Shown here: positions 1 to 8,624 of the stretch, piece by piece
How the letters are laid out: the number at the start of each line of letters is the position of its first letter
Numbering within the stretch: position 1 is the stretch's first letter
From: CAMFLJ01 sp965279255
GTDB lineage: Bacteria > Actinomycetota > Acidimicrobiia > Acidimicrobiales > Acidimicrobilacustridaceae
Reading direction: 5' to 3'
Length of the DNA stretch: 64,000 nt
NCBI GenBank assembly: GCA_965279255.1
Contig: OZ257146.1
Coordinates: 2,480,001 to 2,544,000 of the forward strand
Translations under genes and position numbers: made by a program
The notes under the pieces: generated by a model
Told to the model about the DNA's origin: nothing
Seen by the model: the letters and a program-made list of their open reading frames with translations, nothing else
The model's database searches: none

Positions 1-9
1 TCGGTCATG

Positions 10-1245
10 TCACTCGCTCCGGAGGGCGTCGATGGGGGTGAGACGGGCCGCCCGGGTGGCCGGGTAGACCCCGAAGAGCATCCCGATCCCGACCGAGAGG
101 GCCACGGCCAGCACGGCCACCGCGGTCGACAGCTCGACCCTCGTGGTGCTGAGGGCGGGGATCACCACGGCCGCGATCACCGCGACGACCACCCCGAACA
201 CGCCACCGGCGAAGCCGAGCAGGCCCGCTTCGGTGAGGAACTGGCGCCGGATGAGGGCGGGCCGGGCACCGATGGCCTTGCGGAGACCGATCTCCCGGAT
301 CCGCTCCGAGACCGAGACCAGCATGATGTTCATCACGCCGATGCCGCCCACCACGAGCGACACGATGGCGATGCCGGCGAGCATCACCGTCATGGTCTGG
401 TCGACCGAGGAGGCCGCCTCGAGGATCGACTGCTGGGTGGCGATGGAGAAGTCGGCGTCGTCGGCCGTCGGGATGCTGTGCAGCTGGAGCAGCAGCTGCT
501 CGGACTCCTGGTAGGCGGCCGAGAGCGTGCCTTCGGAGGTCGCCTTGACGTAGATCGACGACACCGACTCCCGGCTGGCACCACCCACCAGGCGCTGGTT
601 GTACGTCGAGACCGGGACGATCGCCATGTCGTCGTTGCTGGCGGTGTCGGTGGAGCTGACCGACGGCAGCACACCGACGACGGTGAGGGTGACCCCGTTG
701 ACCGAGACGGTCTGGCCGAGCGCCGAGGTGGTGGACCCGAACAGCTCGTCGGCCGTGTCGGGACCGATCACGACCACCGCCGCGGCGTCCTCCTCGTCGG
801 CGGCGGTGAGGAAGCGCCCGTCGACGACCTCGCGGCTGCGGACCTGCTCCCACGACGGTGTCGTGCCCAGCAGCGTGGTCGTCCAGGTGGTGGTCTCCCA
901 GGTGAGCTCCGTCGAGGTCGACGAGGTCGGCGCGACCGCCTCGACGTCGGGGGCCACCACGGGGTCGGCCAGCGCCTCGGCGTCGCTCAGCGTCAGGGTC
1001 GAGGCGGTGCCGAAGCCGCCCCGCACCCCCGAGCTGGACGTGCTGCTGCCCGGCGAGATCACCAGGATGTTGGTGCCGAGGGCGTTCACCTCGTCCTGCA
1101 CCTGCGCCCGCGCGCCGTCGCCGAGGCCGACGGTGAGGATCACCGCGGTGATCCCGACGAGGATGCCGAGGGTGGTGAGGGCCGACCGGAGGCGATGGCT
1201 GCGGATCGCCTCCGTGGCCGTGCGCACCACGTCGCCCGCCCTCAT
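10..1245 (-). CDS. MacB/FtsX-family ABC transporter permease
   Basis: Membrane subunit of a MacB-type ABC exporter, 411 aa. One membrane helix lies near residues 22-42. A large extracytoplasmic MacB_PCD-like domain, rich in Ser/Thr, follows to about residue 280. The FtsX domain has three helices, starting around MTVMLAGIAIV near 285, with the conserved stretch SERIREIGLRKAIGA after the first of them. This topology (one helix, big loop, three helices) is diagnostic of MacB permeases. MacB proteins do not pump by themselves; they transmit ATP-driven motion to an adaptor. The start codon overlaps the stop of the ATPase gene by 4 nt (ATGA), so the two are translationally coupled and last in a four-gene operon with the adaptor and a DUF5666-like protein. 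The substrate cannot be read from the sequence. Confidence 0.9.
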   Translation of the reverse strand: MRAGDVVRTATEAIRSHRLRSALTTLGILVGITAVILTVGLGDGARAQVQDEVNALGTNILVISPGSSTSSSGVRGGFGTASTLTLSDAEALADPVVAPDVEAVAPTSSTSTELTWETTTWTTTLLGTTPSWEQVRSREVVDGRFLTAADEEDAAAVVVIGPDTADELFGSTTSALGQTVSVNGVTLTVVGVLPSVSSTDTASNDDMAIVPVSTYNQRLVGGASRESVSSIYVKATSEGTLSAAYQESEQLLLQLHSIPTADDADFSIATQQSILEAASSVDQTMTVMLAGIAIVSLVVGGIGVMNIMLVSVSERIREIGLRKAIGARPALIRRQFLTEAGLLGFAGGVFGVVVAVIAAVVIPALSTTRVELSTAVAVLAVALSVGIGMLFGVYPATRAARLTPIDALRSE

Positions 1246-1964
1246 GCTCGGGCCCTTCCCGTGTCGGCGGCCGCCGGGGCCGGGCCGGGGTCGACGACCT
1301 CGCCGTCACGGATGTGCACCGTACGGCCGGCGCGGGCCGCGACGTCGTCCTCGTGGGTGATGAGCACGACGGTGCGCCCGGCGTCGTGGAGCTCGTCGAG
1401 GAGGGCGAGCACGTCGGCCGTCGACGTCGAGTCGAGGTTGCCGGTGGGCTCGTCGGCGAGGATGAGCTCGGGCTCGGTGACCAGGGCGCGGGCCACCGCG
1501 ACCCGCTGCTGCTGGCCGCCGGACAGCTCGCCGGGCCGGTGGTCGGCCCGGTCGCCGAGGCCGACCTGGTCGAGGGCGGCGAGCGCCCGCTCCCTCCGCT
1601 CGGCCGGCGCCATGCCGGCGTAGACGAGCGGGAGCTCCACGTTGCGCCACGCCGAGAGGTAGGCGAGCAGGTTGAACTGCTGGAACACGAAGCCGATCAG
1701 CCGGTTCCGCACCAGGGCGAGGTCGCTCTCCCCGAGGCCACCGACGTCGTGGCCGGCGAGGACGTACTCCCCCGCGGTGGGCACGTCGAGGCAGCCGATG
1801 ATGTGCATGAGCGTCGACTTGCCCGATCCGGACGGCCCGACGACGGCGACCATCTCGCCGGTCCCGATGGTGAGGTCGACGCCCCGCAGGGCCGCCACCT
1901 CGATCTCGCCGAGGGAGTAGGTCTTGGTCACGCCGCGGAGGTCGATGACAGGCGTGTCAGCCAC
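1242..1964 (-). CDS. MacB/LolD-type ABC transporter ATP-binding protein
   Basis: Cytoplasmic ATPase of the MacAB-like exporter, 240 aa from the chosen start. Visible motifs are Walker A GPSGSGKST (about residues 43-51), the Q-loop FVFQQFNLL, the signature LSGGQQQR, Walker B LILADEPTGN and the switch His in LITHE, all typical of the LolD/MacB ATPase subfamily. The frame is open further upstream. I chose the GTG at 1964 because it overlaps the adaptor stop codon by a few bases, is preceded by a run of G that can serve as ribosome site, and gives the usual N-terminus (VADTPVIDLRGV). It is coupled by ATGA to the permease gene downstream. Confidence 0.9.
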   Translation of the reverse strand: MADTPVIDLRGVTKTYSLGEIEVAALRGVDLTIGTGEMVAVVGPSGSGKSTLMHIIGCLDVPTAGEYVLAGHDVGGLGESDLALVRNRLIGFVFQQFNLLAYLSAWRNVELPLVYAGMAPAERRERALAALDQVGLGDRADHRPGELSGGQQQRVAVARALVTEPELILADEPTGNLDSTSTADVLALLDELHDAGRTVVLITHEDDVAARAGRTVHIRDGEVVDPGPAPAAADTGRARA

Positions 1965-3315
1965 CGGTGGGCCCCCCGCCGCTCGGGATGGAGATGCCGG
2001 TCGGCAGCTCTCCGGTCGGCCGGTTGCCGCCACCGAAGCTCGGGGTGGTGATCACGACCGACTCCCCGGCGGACAGGCCGCTGGTGATCTGGGTCATGCC
2101 GTCGACGGTCACCCCCGTCTGCACCGTCCGGGTCTCGGTCCCCCCGTCGGTCTGCACGGTGACGGTGGAGGCGCCACTCGACGTCGTCACCGCCCGGGAG
2201 GGCACCGAGAGGGCGTCGGCGACCTCGGCGTAGGTGACGGCGACGCTCACCGAGGCACCGGCGTTGTAGCTGCCGCTCGTGTCGGTGAAGGTCACGGTCA
2301 CCGCGTACTTGGCCACGCCCGAGCTGGCGTCGGCGACGCTGCTGACCTCGGTCACCGTGCCGCTGGCGGCGCTGGTGCCCGACACCTGCCGCGACGAGGT
2401 GCCGCTGCCGCTCGTGGCCGATCCACCGGCGCCTCCGGGGAGGGCGCCTCCGGGGAAGGACCCTCCACCCGGCAGGGCCCCGCCGCCGGGGAAGCCCCCG
2501 GTCGAGGACGACGAGGAGGCCACCAGGGTGATCTCGGCCGCGTCGCCGACGGCGACCTGCTTCACGTCGGTGGCGTCGAGGCTGAGCTCCACCTCGTAGC
2601 TCGAGGAGCTGACCACGACGATCTGGGCGGTCGTCGATGATGACGAGCTCGACGCGGTGGGGCTGGTGGCGCCGAGGCCGCTGGTCGAGGAGCTGCCGAG
2701 GGTGGAGGCGCTGCCTCCCGACCCCGCGGCCGAGCCGGTCCGGGACGTGGCTCCGGTGCCCGATGAGGCGAGCTGCTGACCGACGGTCAGGTCGACCGAG
2801 GCGACCGTGCCGTCGAACTCGGCGACCAACGAGGCCCCGGCCAGGTCGTCCTGGGCGGCGGTCAGCTGGTCCTCGGCGGAGGTCACCGACGTCCGGTCGA
2901 CCTCGAGTTGGGGCGAGGAGGCGCCCGCCGACGTGTCATCGGAGAGCTTGGCCTCGGCATCGGCGAGGTCGGACTCGGCGGAGGCGACAGCGGCCTCGAG
3001 CTCGGCGGAGTCGATCGAGGCGAGCACCTCGCCGGCGGTCACCTTCTGCCCGGCGACGACGTTCACCGCGGTCACCGTGCCCGACGCCGAGAAGCTGGCA
3101 TCCTGCTGCTCGGCGACGGCGACGGTCCCCTCCGAGGTGACGAGCTGGGACATCGGGCCCGAGGTGACCTCGACGACCTGGCTGCCGGCCGCGGCCGAGG
3201 AGGAGGAGTCACCGGCGGTGGTCTTCCAGGCCCACCAGCCGCCGAGCGCCACGACGGCCACGAGAGGCATGACGATCCACGGGCGCGCGGCCAGGGATCC
3301 GAGGAACTTCTTCAT
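1957..3315 (-). CDS. HlyD/RND-type periplasmic adaptor (MacA-like)
   Basis: Membrane-fusion (adaptor) subunit of the exporter, 452 aa. There is a single N-terminal membrane anchor at about residues 12-30 (WIVMPLVAVVALGGWWAWK). A split biotinyl-lipoyl domain follows (FSASGTVTAVNVVAGQKVTAGEVLA and later AEFDGTVASVDLTVGQQL) with a short alpha-hairpin of Ala/Glu-rich sequence between the halves. Beta-barrel and C-terminal membrane-proximal domains follow (TRTVQTGVTVDGMTQITSGLSAGESVV). Long Ser/Thr/Gly inserts around residues 190-230 and 270-310 are low complexity. In a Gram-positive actinobacterium there is no outer membrane tunnel partner, so export probably ends outside the membrane. It starts 12 nt after the DUF5666-like gene. 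Confidence 0.88.
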   Translation of the reverse strand: MKKFLGSLAARPWIVMPLVAVVALGGWWAWKTTAGDSSSSAAAGSQVVEVTSGPMSQLVTSEGTVAVAEQQDASFSASGTVTAVNVVAGQKVTAGEVLASIDSAELEAAVASAESDLADAEAKLSDDTSAGASSPQLEVDRTSVTSAEDQLTAAQDDLAGASLVAEFDGTVASVDLTVGQQLASSGTGATSRTGSAAGSGGSASTLGSSSTSGLGATSPTASSSSSSTTAQIVVVSSSSYEVELSLDATDVKQVAVGDAAEITLVASSSSSTGGFPGGGALPGGGSFPGGALPGGAGGSATSGSGTSSRQVSGTSAASGTVTEVSSVADASSGVAKYAVTVTFTDTSGSYNAGASVSVAVTYAEVADALSVPSRAVTTSSGASTVTVQTDGGTETRTVQTGVTVDGMTQITSGLSAGESVVITTPSFGGGNRPTGELPTGISIPSGGGPTGG

Positions 3316-3327
3316 CTCCAGCCCCGA

Positions 3328-4290
3328 TCAGTTCGTGCCGGTGGAGGCGCCTGAGGCACCGCCGCTCGGAGGGCCGCCCATGCCGCCGAAGCCGCCGAGC
3401 TCGCCCTTGCGGATCGACGTGGCGGCGACGGTCGTGCCGTCGACCTCACCGCTGACGGTGATGGTGTCGCCCGCGGCCAGGTCGGCGACCGAGATGACCT
3501 TGGTGACCGACACCGTGGTGTCGGCGGACGTCGTGACGGTGACGGTCGTACCGTCCGACGTCTCGACGGTGAACGACGAGCCCGAGACGGCGGTGACGGT
3601 GCCCCGGGTCATGCCACCGGGCATCCCCGCCCCACCGGGGGCCTGGCCACCGGAGGGAGCCTGGCCACCCGACGGGGGCTCCATCCCCTCGGGGAGCTGC
3701 ATCCCCTCGGGAGGCTCCATGCCCTCGGGGAGCTCGCCCATGTCGCTCGGCCGCCCTCCGCTCCCCGGGCCCCCCAGGGCGGTCTCGCCCAGCGTGCCGG
3801 AGTCGGTCACCGCAGTGGCGGCCACGGTTCCGTTGGTCTCCTCGCCGACCACCATCACGGTGTCGCCGACGGCGACGTCGGCGAGGGTGCCGTCGACCGT
3901 CTCGGTCACCACGGTGTCCGAGGAGGTGGTCACGGTCATCGCGGTCGTGGTGCCGCTCTGGTCCTCGGCATCGAGTGAGATGGTGGAGCCGCTGATGGAG
4001 GTGATGGTGCCGGAGGTGCCCATACGGCCGGCGAACTGGCCGGCCCCGCTCTGGATGCCGGTGCCCGAGCCGGCGGCAGACCCGGAGGCGGAGGAGGCCG
4101 CCGCGCTCGAGCTGTTGTCGCCGCCGGTCTGGCTGAGGACCACACCGCCGACGACGGCCAGCACCGCCGCGGCCGAGCCGGCGGCGATCCACATCTTCAG
4201 CGAGGCCTTGGGCCGGTCGGCGGCCGACGGGGTCGTCGGCGGCTCCTCGGAGGAGGGTTGGGTCGGGTACGGGGGCGGGATCTCGGACAT
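3328..4290 (-). CDS. Membrane-anchored DUF5666-like protein
   Basis: 320-aa protein of unknown function, first gene of the MacAB-like operon. A proline-rich cytoplasmic tail (residues 1-30) precedes one membrane helix (about 33-54). The extracellular part carries two beta-rich repeats of the DUF5666 kind (GTITSISGSTISLDAEDQ and GTVTAVSGSSFTVETSDG, each followed by VTTSADT.V and a DLAAGDTITV-like strand). They are separated by a Gly/Pro/Met-rich linker (around 190-230) with repeats of EGMxxPEGM. DUF5666 repeats resemble OB-like beta modules and are common in predicted secreted proteins. The tight spacing to the adaptor (12 nt) suggests it works at the extracellular face of the exporter or is an accessory substrate-handling protein; that is inference. 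Confidence 0.75.
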   Translation of the reverse strand: MSEIPPPYPTQPSSEEPPTTPSAADRPKASLKMWIAAGSAAAVLAVVGGVVLSQTGGDNSSSAAASSASGSAAGSGTGIQSGAGQFAGRMGTSGTITSISGSTISLDAEDQSGTTTAMTVTTSSDTVVTETVDGTLADVAVGDTVMVVGEETNGTVAATAVTDSGTLGETALGGPGSGGRPSDMGELPEGMEPPEGMQLPEGMEPPSGGQAPSGGQAPGGAGMPGGMTRGTVTAVSGSSFTVETSDGTTVTVTTSADTTVSVTKVISVADLAAGDTITVSGEVDGTTVAATSIRKGELGGFGGMGGPPSGGASGASTGTN

Positions 4291-4444
4291 GGGGCGTCAC
4301 CTTCTCTGGGAACTGCGCCGGGGGCGGCGCTCGTTTCGAGGTGACACCGATGCTGGAGCCCGTAGGTGGGCTGGCCCTCGGAGGAGCCTGGTGACTCGCT
4401 GTGAATGTCTCCGGTCGCGACGAAGCCCCGGCGCCGACAGATCG

Positions 4445-5809
4445 TCAGCCAGTGAACGTCGGGGCCACGCTCGCACTGACCTCGACGTCGACAGTGGCAT
4501 CGGCGGTTGCGCTCGGCCCGCCATTGCGGACGACCGCCTGCCCCGTGAAAACCCTCTCGGTCGACGTGCCTGAGCTGTCCGTCACGGTGACCCGGGCGTC
4601 GTAGCTACCGGACACCGCATAGGTGTGGTCCACCACGGCGGTCGTCGTGCGGATCTCTGGAGAGCCATCGCCGAAGTCCCACGAGTACGACGCTATGGCG
4701 CCGCACGCCGCCGAAGACTCCCCTGCATCGAACTGCACAGACCCATCGTCGTCGACGACCGGCTTCTCGAGCGACGCGTCGGGTGCCTGTGGCGGAACTA
4801 CTGCGACGACACCAGAGGGACCGGACGTCAGCGGCACCGACCGCAGGACCTCACCAGTCGTGAGGTCGACCGTGAGTACCGCGTTCGGGTTGACGGTCAC
4901 CACGAGAGCGCCCGTCCCGTCCGGCAGGGCGGCGACCCCCTCGATGGCCCCGCTCGGCGAGATGACAGGGCCGAGCGACGCCGCTCCGAGATCGACCCTG
5001 GCCACCGACCACGCTGAAGCCACCAGCACCCCGCGGCCGTCGGCCGTCGCTTCGATCAACTGGTTCCCGGGCAGACCGGGAAGCACCCGGTCGACGACCA
5101 GCGAACCCGTGCCGATGACCGAGGCGTCGCCACTGGAGTAGTTGGCGGAGTACACAGCACTGCCGTCGGGCGCCGCGGTCACGTCGATGGGCTCTGCTCC
5201 GGCGGCGACGAGCGGACCCGCCGTGCGCGTCGACAGGTCGACGCTCTGAAGGTCAAACGACGTGCTCGACGCAGCGAAGAGGGTCGATCCGTCGGGGACC
5301 ACCGCGATCTGGTTGCGTAGGGCAGCGTCGGTGTATGGGATCGACGGCGCGATCGTCATCGTCACCAGGTCGATGGGGGTGACCGACCCCCACGTTCCGA
5401 TGAGCATCGTGGCTCCGTCCGGCGTGATGACCGGGTCGGAGACCGGCCCGGCGTCGGGAAGGAACGGCAGTGGAAGTGAGGAGCCGGCCAAGCCGGTCGC
5501 CAGGTCGACGGGTGTCAGGGTCCAGACCGGTGCGGTGGGGTGATCACCGATCACCCAGGCTGTCGTCCCGTCGGCCGACACGGTGAGCCGGTACGCGCCG
5601 GACACGGGAATCGGCGGGCCCAGTTCGCCGGTGCCGATGGAGTACGGCACCACTTCGCCCGCCTCCGGGAAGGCGAGGATCGCGGTACCACAGCTGATGC
5701 CGGGCACCTCCTGAGCACGAGCCACCTGCCCGAGCGCACCGATGCCGAACGAACCCGTCACGGCCACCGTCACCGCCGCAACGACAATCGCCCTCGACCA
5801 CGCCCTCAT
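4445..5809 (-). CDS. Secreted YVTN-type beta-propeller protein with PKD domain
   Basis: 454-aa secreted protein. The signal peptide covers about residues 1-32 (hydrophobic core AIVVAAVTVAVTGSFGIGALG, likely cut after ARA). Residues 35-340 hold six or seven repeats of the form DLxTxxxGP...V.PDGS.., which fit a surface beta-propeller of the YVTN/SMP-30-like class. Residues 355-430 are one PKD domain with the hallmark SYSWDFGDGS and YDARVTVTDSSG. No LPXTG motif, lipobox or C-terminal anchor is seen, so it is probably released or held by its partners. Likely roles are adhesion or binding at the cell surface, but no enzyme signature is present. The start has a good GGGAGG site. The gene is monocistronic between the MacAB-like operon and the terminator at 5851-5888. 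Confidence 0.75.
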   Translation of the reverse strand: MRAWSRAIVVAAVTVAVTGSFGIGALGQVARAQEVPGISCGTAILAFPEAGEVVPYSIGTGELGPPIPVSGAYRLTVSADGTTAWVIGDHPTAPVWTLTPVDLATGLAGSSLPLPFLPDAGPVSDPVITPDGATMLIGTWGSVTPIDLVTMTIAPSIPYTDAALRNQIAVVPDGSTLFAASSTSFDLQSVDLSTRTAGPLVAAGAEPIDVTAAPDGSAVYSANYSSGDASVIGTGSLVVDRVLPGLPGNQLIEATADGRGVLVASAWSVARVDLGAASLGPVISPSGAIEGVAALPDGTGALVVTVNPNAVLTVDLTTGEVLRSVPLTSGPSGVVAVVPPQAPDASLEKPVVDDDGSVQFDAGESSAACGAIASYSWDFGDGSPEIRTTTAVVDHTYAVSGSYDARVTVTDSSGTSTERVFTGQAVVRNGGPSATADATVDVEVSASVAPTFTG

Positions 5810-5850
5810 GCCCCCGCCTCCCGCTCCTCGCCTCGTTCGACCCTAGTGCG

Positions 5851-5888
5851 CGACGAGGCCCCGGTCGCCGTTGACCGGGGCCTCGTCG
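5851..5888 (-). terminator. Perfect 16-bp hairpin ending the liv/SDR operon
   Basis: Stem 5851-5866 pairs perfectly with 5873-5888 around a 6-nt loop. It lies 42 nt past the stop codon of the minus-strand SDR gene and upstream of the propeller gene. There is no clear U-run, as is usual for actinobacterial terminators. Confidence 0.75.
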
Positions 5889-5929
5889 AAGGTGAACGGT
5901 GGGCGTCGCCGCCCGGGCTCAGGCCAGCC

Positions 5930-6736
5930 TCAGCCGACGACCCAGCGCTGCGGGAAGTCGCGGGTGCGGAACAGGGCATCGGTGCCCCCGTCGGAGAACA
6001 CGATCGAGCCGCAGAAGAAGGTGCTCTCGGTGCCGGCGAGGAACGCCAGCAACGACGCCATCTCCTCGGGACGGCCGGGCCGGCCGAGGGCGATGGTCTG
6101 CTCGAACATGTCGAGCTGCGGCGCCACCGTGGCGTCGCTGCGACCCTCCTCGATCATCGCCGTGGCGATCATGCCGGGAGCGATGGCGTTGAGCCGGATG
6201 CCGGCGCGGCCCCACTGCTCGGTCACTGCGTTCTGGCGGACCCAGTAGGCCACCGCCAGCTTGGTGGCGGCGTACTCGAGCATCGACTCGCCGGCGACCT
6301 CGTCGGCCACCCGCAGCGCCTCGGCCTCGTCGCCGGCCAGCAGCGCCTCGACCAGCTCGAGCGAGTAGTTCGGCGCGGTGGTCGTCGAGTTCGAGCTGAT
6401 GGCCACGGCCGAGGGCCGGTCGCCCTTGGCGAGCGCCGGGCGCAGGCCTTCCAGCACCTCGACGGTGCCGAAGTAGTTGATGGCGGCGAGCAGCGAGGTG
6501 GGCCGACCGGGCAGCCCGGCGACGCCGGCGCAGGTGATCAGCGCGTCGAGCGTGCCGCCGCAGGCGTCGTTGACGGCGGCGACGGCGGCCTGGCGCCCCG
6601 CGGCGTTGCCGAGATCGGCCTCGATCTCCGCGCCGCGGAGGTCGACACCGATGACCTTCCAGCCGTCGGCCGTGAGCCGGGCCGCGGTGGCAGCACCGAT
6701 CCCGGAACCGGAACCGGTGATGGCGACGGTGCGCAT
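5930..6736 (-). CDS. Short-chain dehydrogenase/reductase
   Basis: Classical SDR, 268 aa, NAD(P)-dependent oxidoreductase of unknown substrate. The cofactor motif GSGSGIG is at residues 8-14, an acidic residue after the second strand (GVDLRG) favours NAD(H), and CAGVAG replaces the usual NAGxxG. The catalytic Ser lies in ISSNS and the YxxxK pair is in YAATK. An insertion of about 35 residues sits between the Ser and the Tyr. The C-terminus FSDGGTDAL is typical of the family. The ATG at 6736 was chosen because it gives the standard Rossmann start (MRTVAITG). The upstream extension is only an overlap with the small membrane protein gene, whose stop is 4 nt away. Last gene of the liv operon, which suggests it acts on a compound brought in by that transporter. 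Confidence 0.85.
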   Translation of the reverse strand: MRTVAITGSGSGIGAATAARLTADGWKVIGVDLRGAEIEADLGNAAGRQAAVAAVNDACGGTLDALITCAGVAGLPGRPTSLLAAINYFGTVEVLEGLRPALAKGDRPSAVAISSNSTTTAPNYSLELVEALLAGDEAEALRVADEVAGESMLEYAATKLAVAYWVRQNAVTEQWGRAGIRLNAIAPGMIATAMIEEGRSDATVAPQLDMFEQTIALGRPGRPEEMASLLAFLAGTESTFFCGSIVFSDGGTDALFRTRDFPQRWVVG

Positions 6737-6740
6737 CAGA

Positions 6741-7121
6741 TCAGCTCTTGTCCGTGACGGCTTCGACGATGCGGTCGGTGTTGGCCTGGCCCTCGTAGAG
6801 GTTGCGCAGCAGCCACATGCGCAGGAAAGCGGCGAACGAGTAGCGCAGGAACAGCGCCGCACCGAACACCGAGACGGTGAGGAAGGCGACGGCGTAGACG
6901 ATCTGCGACTGGACGTCGAGCGCGCTGCTCAGGTTGAGCGACGAGGCGTAGACGATGAACGCGCCGGCGGTGCCGACGATCATCATGATCACCCCAAGGA
7001 TGCTCAGCAGCTTCTCGCGGCCGACGTTGCCGGTCTTCAGGTTCAGGTCGGTCACCTCGGTCTTGAACTGGTCGATGCGGTTGCCGTTGCCGGCATTGTC
7101 GGTGGTGGTTGTGGTTTCCAT
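6741..7121 (-). CDS. Small two-helix membrane protein of the liv operon
   Basis: 126-aa protein of unknown function, with no family I recognise. A polar N-terminus (residues 1-35, METTTTTDN...) precedes two hydrophobic helices at about 37-58 (LLSILGVIMMIVGTAGAFIVYA) and 73-95 (IVYAVAFLTVSVFGAALFLRY). A short amphipathic tail follows (FLRMWLLRNLYEGQANTDR). It sits 4 nt after livF and 4 nt before the SDR gene, so it is almost certainly co-translated with a branched-chain amino-acid type ABC transporter. It may be an accessory membrane subunit. The start ATG at 7121 was chosen over an earlier in-frame start that would run into livF. Confidence 0.7.
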   Translation of the reverse strand: METTTTTDNAGNGNRIDQFKTEVTDLNLKTGNVGREKLLSILGVIMMIVGTAGAFIVYASSLNLSSALDVQSQIVYAVAFLTVSVFGAALFLRYSFAAFLRMWLLRNLYEGQANTDRIVEAVTDKS

Positions 7122-7125
7122 GACC

Positions 7126-7884
7126 TCACGAGCCCAGGTAGGCGGCGGACAGTTCATCTTCGAGCTCTTCGGGGGTGCCCACTCGGGTCACACTCCCGTG
7201 CAGGACGATCGCGGCGTACTGGGCGATGCCCAGGACGGTCCGAGCGAACTGCTCGGACACCAGGATCGACACGCCCTCTTGCGAGACCTGAGCCACGATC
7301 TCGTAGAGGTTGGCGACGACGAGCGGGGCGAGGCCCATCGAGAGCTCGTCGAGCAACAGCAACGCCGGGTTGACGGCGAGGGCCCGAGACATGGCGAGCA
7401 TCTGCTGCTCGCCACCGGACATGGTGCCGGCGAGCTGCTTGCGGCGCTCGCCGAGACGGGGGAAGCGGGCGTAGGCGACCTCTTCGACGTGGTCGAGCGA
7501 CACGCCCGCCATCGTCGCCATCCAGAGGTTCTCCCGGACGGTGAGGTTCGGGAAGACGCCGCGGCCTTCGGGGATGGTGCACACGCCCAGGCGGGCCAGC
7601 TGGTCGGCCGAGGCTCCGTTGACGACCCGGCCGGCGAGGTGGACCTCGCCCGACGACGGCTGCAACAGGCCCGAGCACACCTTCAAGATGGTGGACTTGC
7701 CGGCGCCGTTGGGGCCGAGGAGGGCGACGACCGAACCCTGGGGCACCTCGAGGTTGACCCCGTGGAGCACCTCGATGGGGCCGTAGGCGGCCTTGACGTT
7801 CTTGAGCTCGAGGAGCGGTGCCTCGGTGACCGGGAGGTCGTGGTGCTCGGGCTGCTCGGCGTTGCCGGGCTCGACGGTGCTCAT
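7126..7884 (-). CDS. livF: Branched-chain amino-acid type ABC transporter ATPase LivF
   Basis: 252-aa ATPase of a HAAT-family (LIV-I type) importer. Walker A is GPNGAGKST, the signature MSGGEQQMLAMSRAL, Walker B LLLLDELSMGLAP, and the motif EGRGVFPNLTVREN is diagnostic of LivF rather than LivG. The N-terminal 25 residues are polar and extra relative to E. coli LivF. Start ATG at 7884 overlaps the livG stop by 4 nt (ATGA). Works as a heterodimer with LivG on the fused LivHM permease. The set may import a carboxylate or amide rather than leucine, as HAAT transporters in catabolic actinobacteria often do; nothing here decides this. Confidence 0.92.
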   Translation of the reverse strand: MSTVEPGNAEQPEHHDLPVTEAPLLELKNVKAAYGPIEVLHGVNLEVPQGSVVALLGPNGAGKSTILKVCSGLLQPSSGEVHLAGRVVNGASADQLARLGVCTIPEGRGVFPNLTVRENLWMATMAGVSLDHVEEVAYARFPRLGERRKQLAGTMSGGEQQMLAMSRALAVNPALLLLDELSMGLAPLVVANLYEIVAQVSQEGVSILVSEQFARTVLGIAQYAAIVLHGSVTRVGTPEELEDELSAAYLGS

Positions 7885-8624
7885 CCCACACTCTCCGGGG
7901 CGCCCAGGTAGGCGTCGATGACGGCAGGGTCGTTGCGGACCTGCTCGGCGGTGCCGCTGGCGATCATGCGGCCGAACTCGAGGACGTGGATGGTCTCGCA
8001 CACGTTCATGACCAGGGCCATGTCGTGCTCGACCAGGCAGATGCCGAGGCCGTCCTCGGTGGCGAGCTTGCGCAGCAGGACACCGAAGGCCTCGGTCTCC
8101 TCCTCGGTCTGGCCGGAGGCGGGCTCGTCGAGCAGCAGCAGGGTGGGCTTGATCATCAGGGCCCGGGCCAGCTCGACCACGCGGGCCTGACCGGTGGGGA
8201 TCTCGCCGACCTCGCGGTCGGCGACCTCGTCGAGGCCCACCAGGGTGATGATGCGGTCGGCCTCGGCATTGGCGTCGAAGCGCCCGCCGCCGAGGCTCCA
8301 ACGGTTGCGGATCTCACCGGCGACGCGCACGTTGTCGCGCACCGACAGCGAGGTGAACAGCTCGAGGCGCTGGAACGTGCGGGCCAGGCCCTGCCGGGCC
8401 CGCTTGTGCGGCGGCAGCTTGGTGACGTCCTTCTCGTTCAGGAGCACCCGGCCGCCCGACACCGACTGCAGGCCGGTGATGGCGTTGAACAGGGTGGTCT
8501 TGCCGGCGCCGTTGGGGCCGATCAGCCCGGTGACGGTGGCGGGCTCGACGGTGAGCGACACGTCGTCGAGGGCGACGTTGCCGCCGAAGCGGACCTTGAC
8601 GTCGACGGTCTCAAGCAGAGGCAT
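7881..8624 (-). CDS. livG: Branched-chain amino-acid type ABC transporter ATPase LivG
   Basis: 247-aa ATPase. Walker A GPNGAGKTTLFN lies near residues 36-47. The LivG-specific GLARTFQRLELF motif, a variant signature (IPTGQARVVELARAL in place of LSGGQ...), Walker B LLLLDEPASG and the switch His in LVEHDMALVM follow. The degenerate signature (GEIPTGQAR) is known in LivG-like subunits and may still be functional, because the composite site can use the LivF signature. Start ATG lies inside the end of the permease gene (14 nt overlap), and the stop overlaps livF. Confidence 0.9.
   Translation of the reverse strand: MPLLETVDVKVRFGGNVALDDVSLTVEPATVTGLIGPNGAGKTTLFNAITGLQSVSGGRVLLNEKDVTKLPPHKRARQGLARTFQRLELFTSLSVRDNVRVAGEIRNRWSLGGGRFDANAEADRIITLVGLDEVADREVGEIPTGQARVVELARALMIKPTLLLLDEPASGQTEEETEAFGVLLRKLATEDGLGICLVEHDMALVMNVCETIHVLEFGRMIASGTAEQVRNDPAVIDAYLGAPESVG

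Noticed and set aside
6737..6862. 42-residue N-terminal extension of the SDR
   Set aside because: It overlaps the small membrane protein gene in another frame and would displace the Rossmann motif from the N-terminus.
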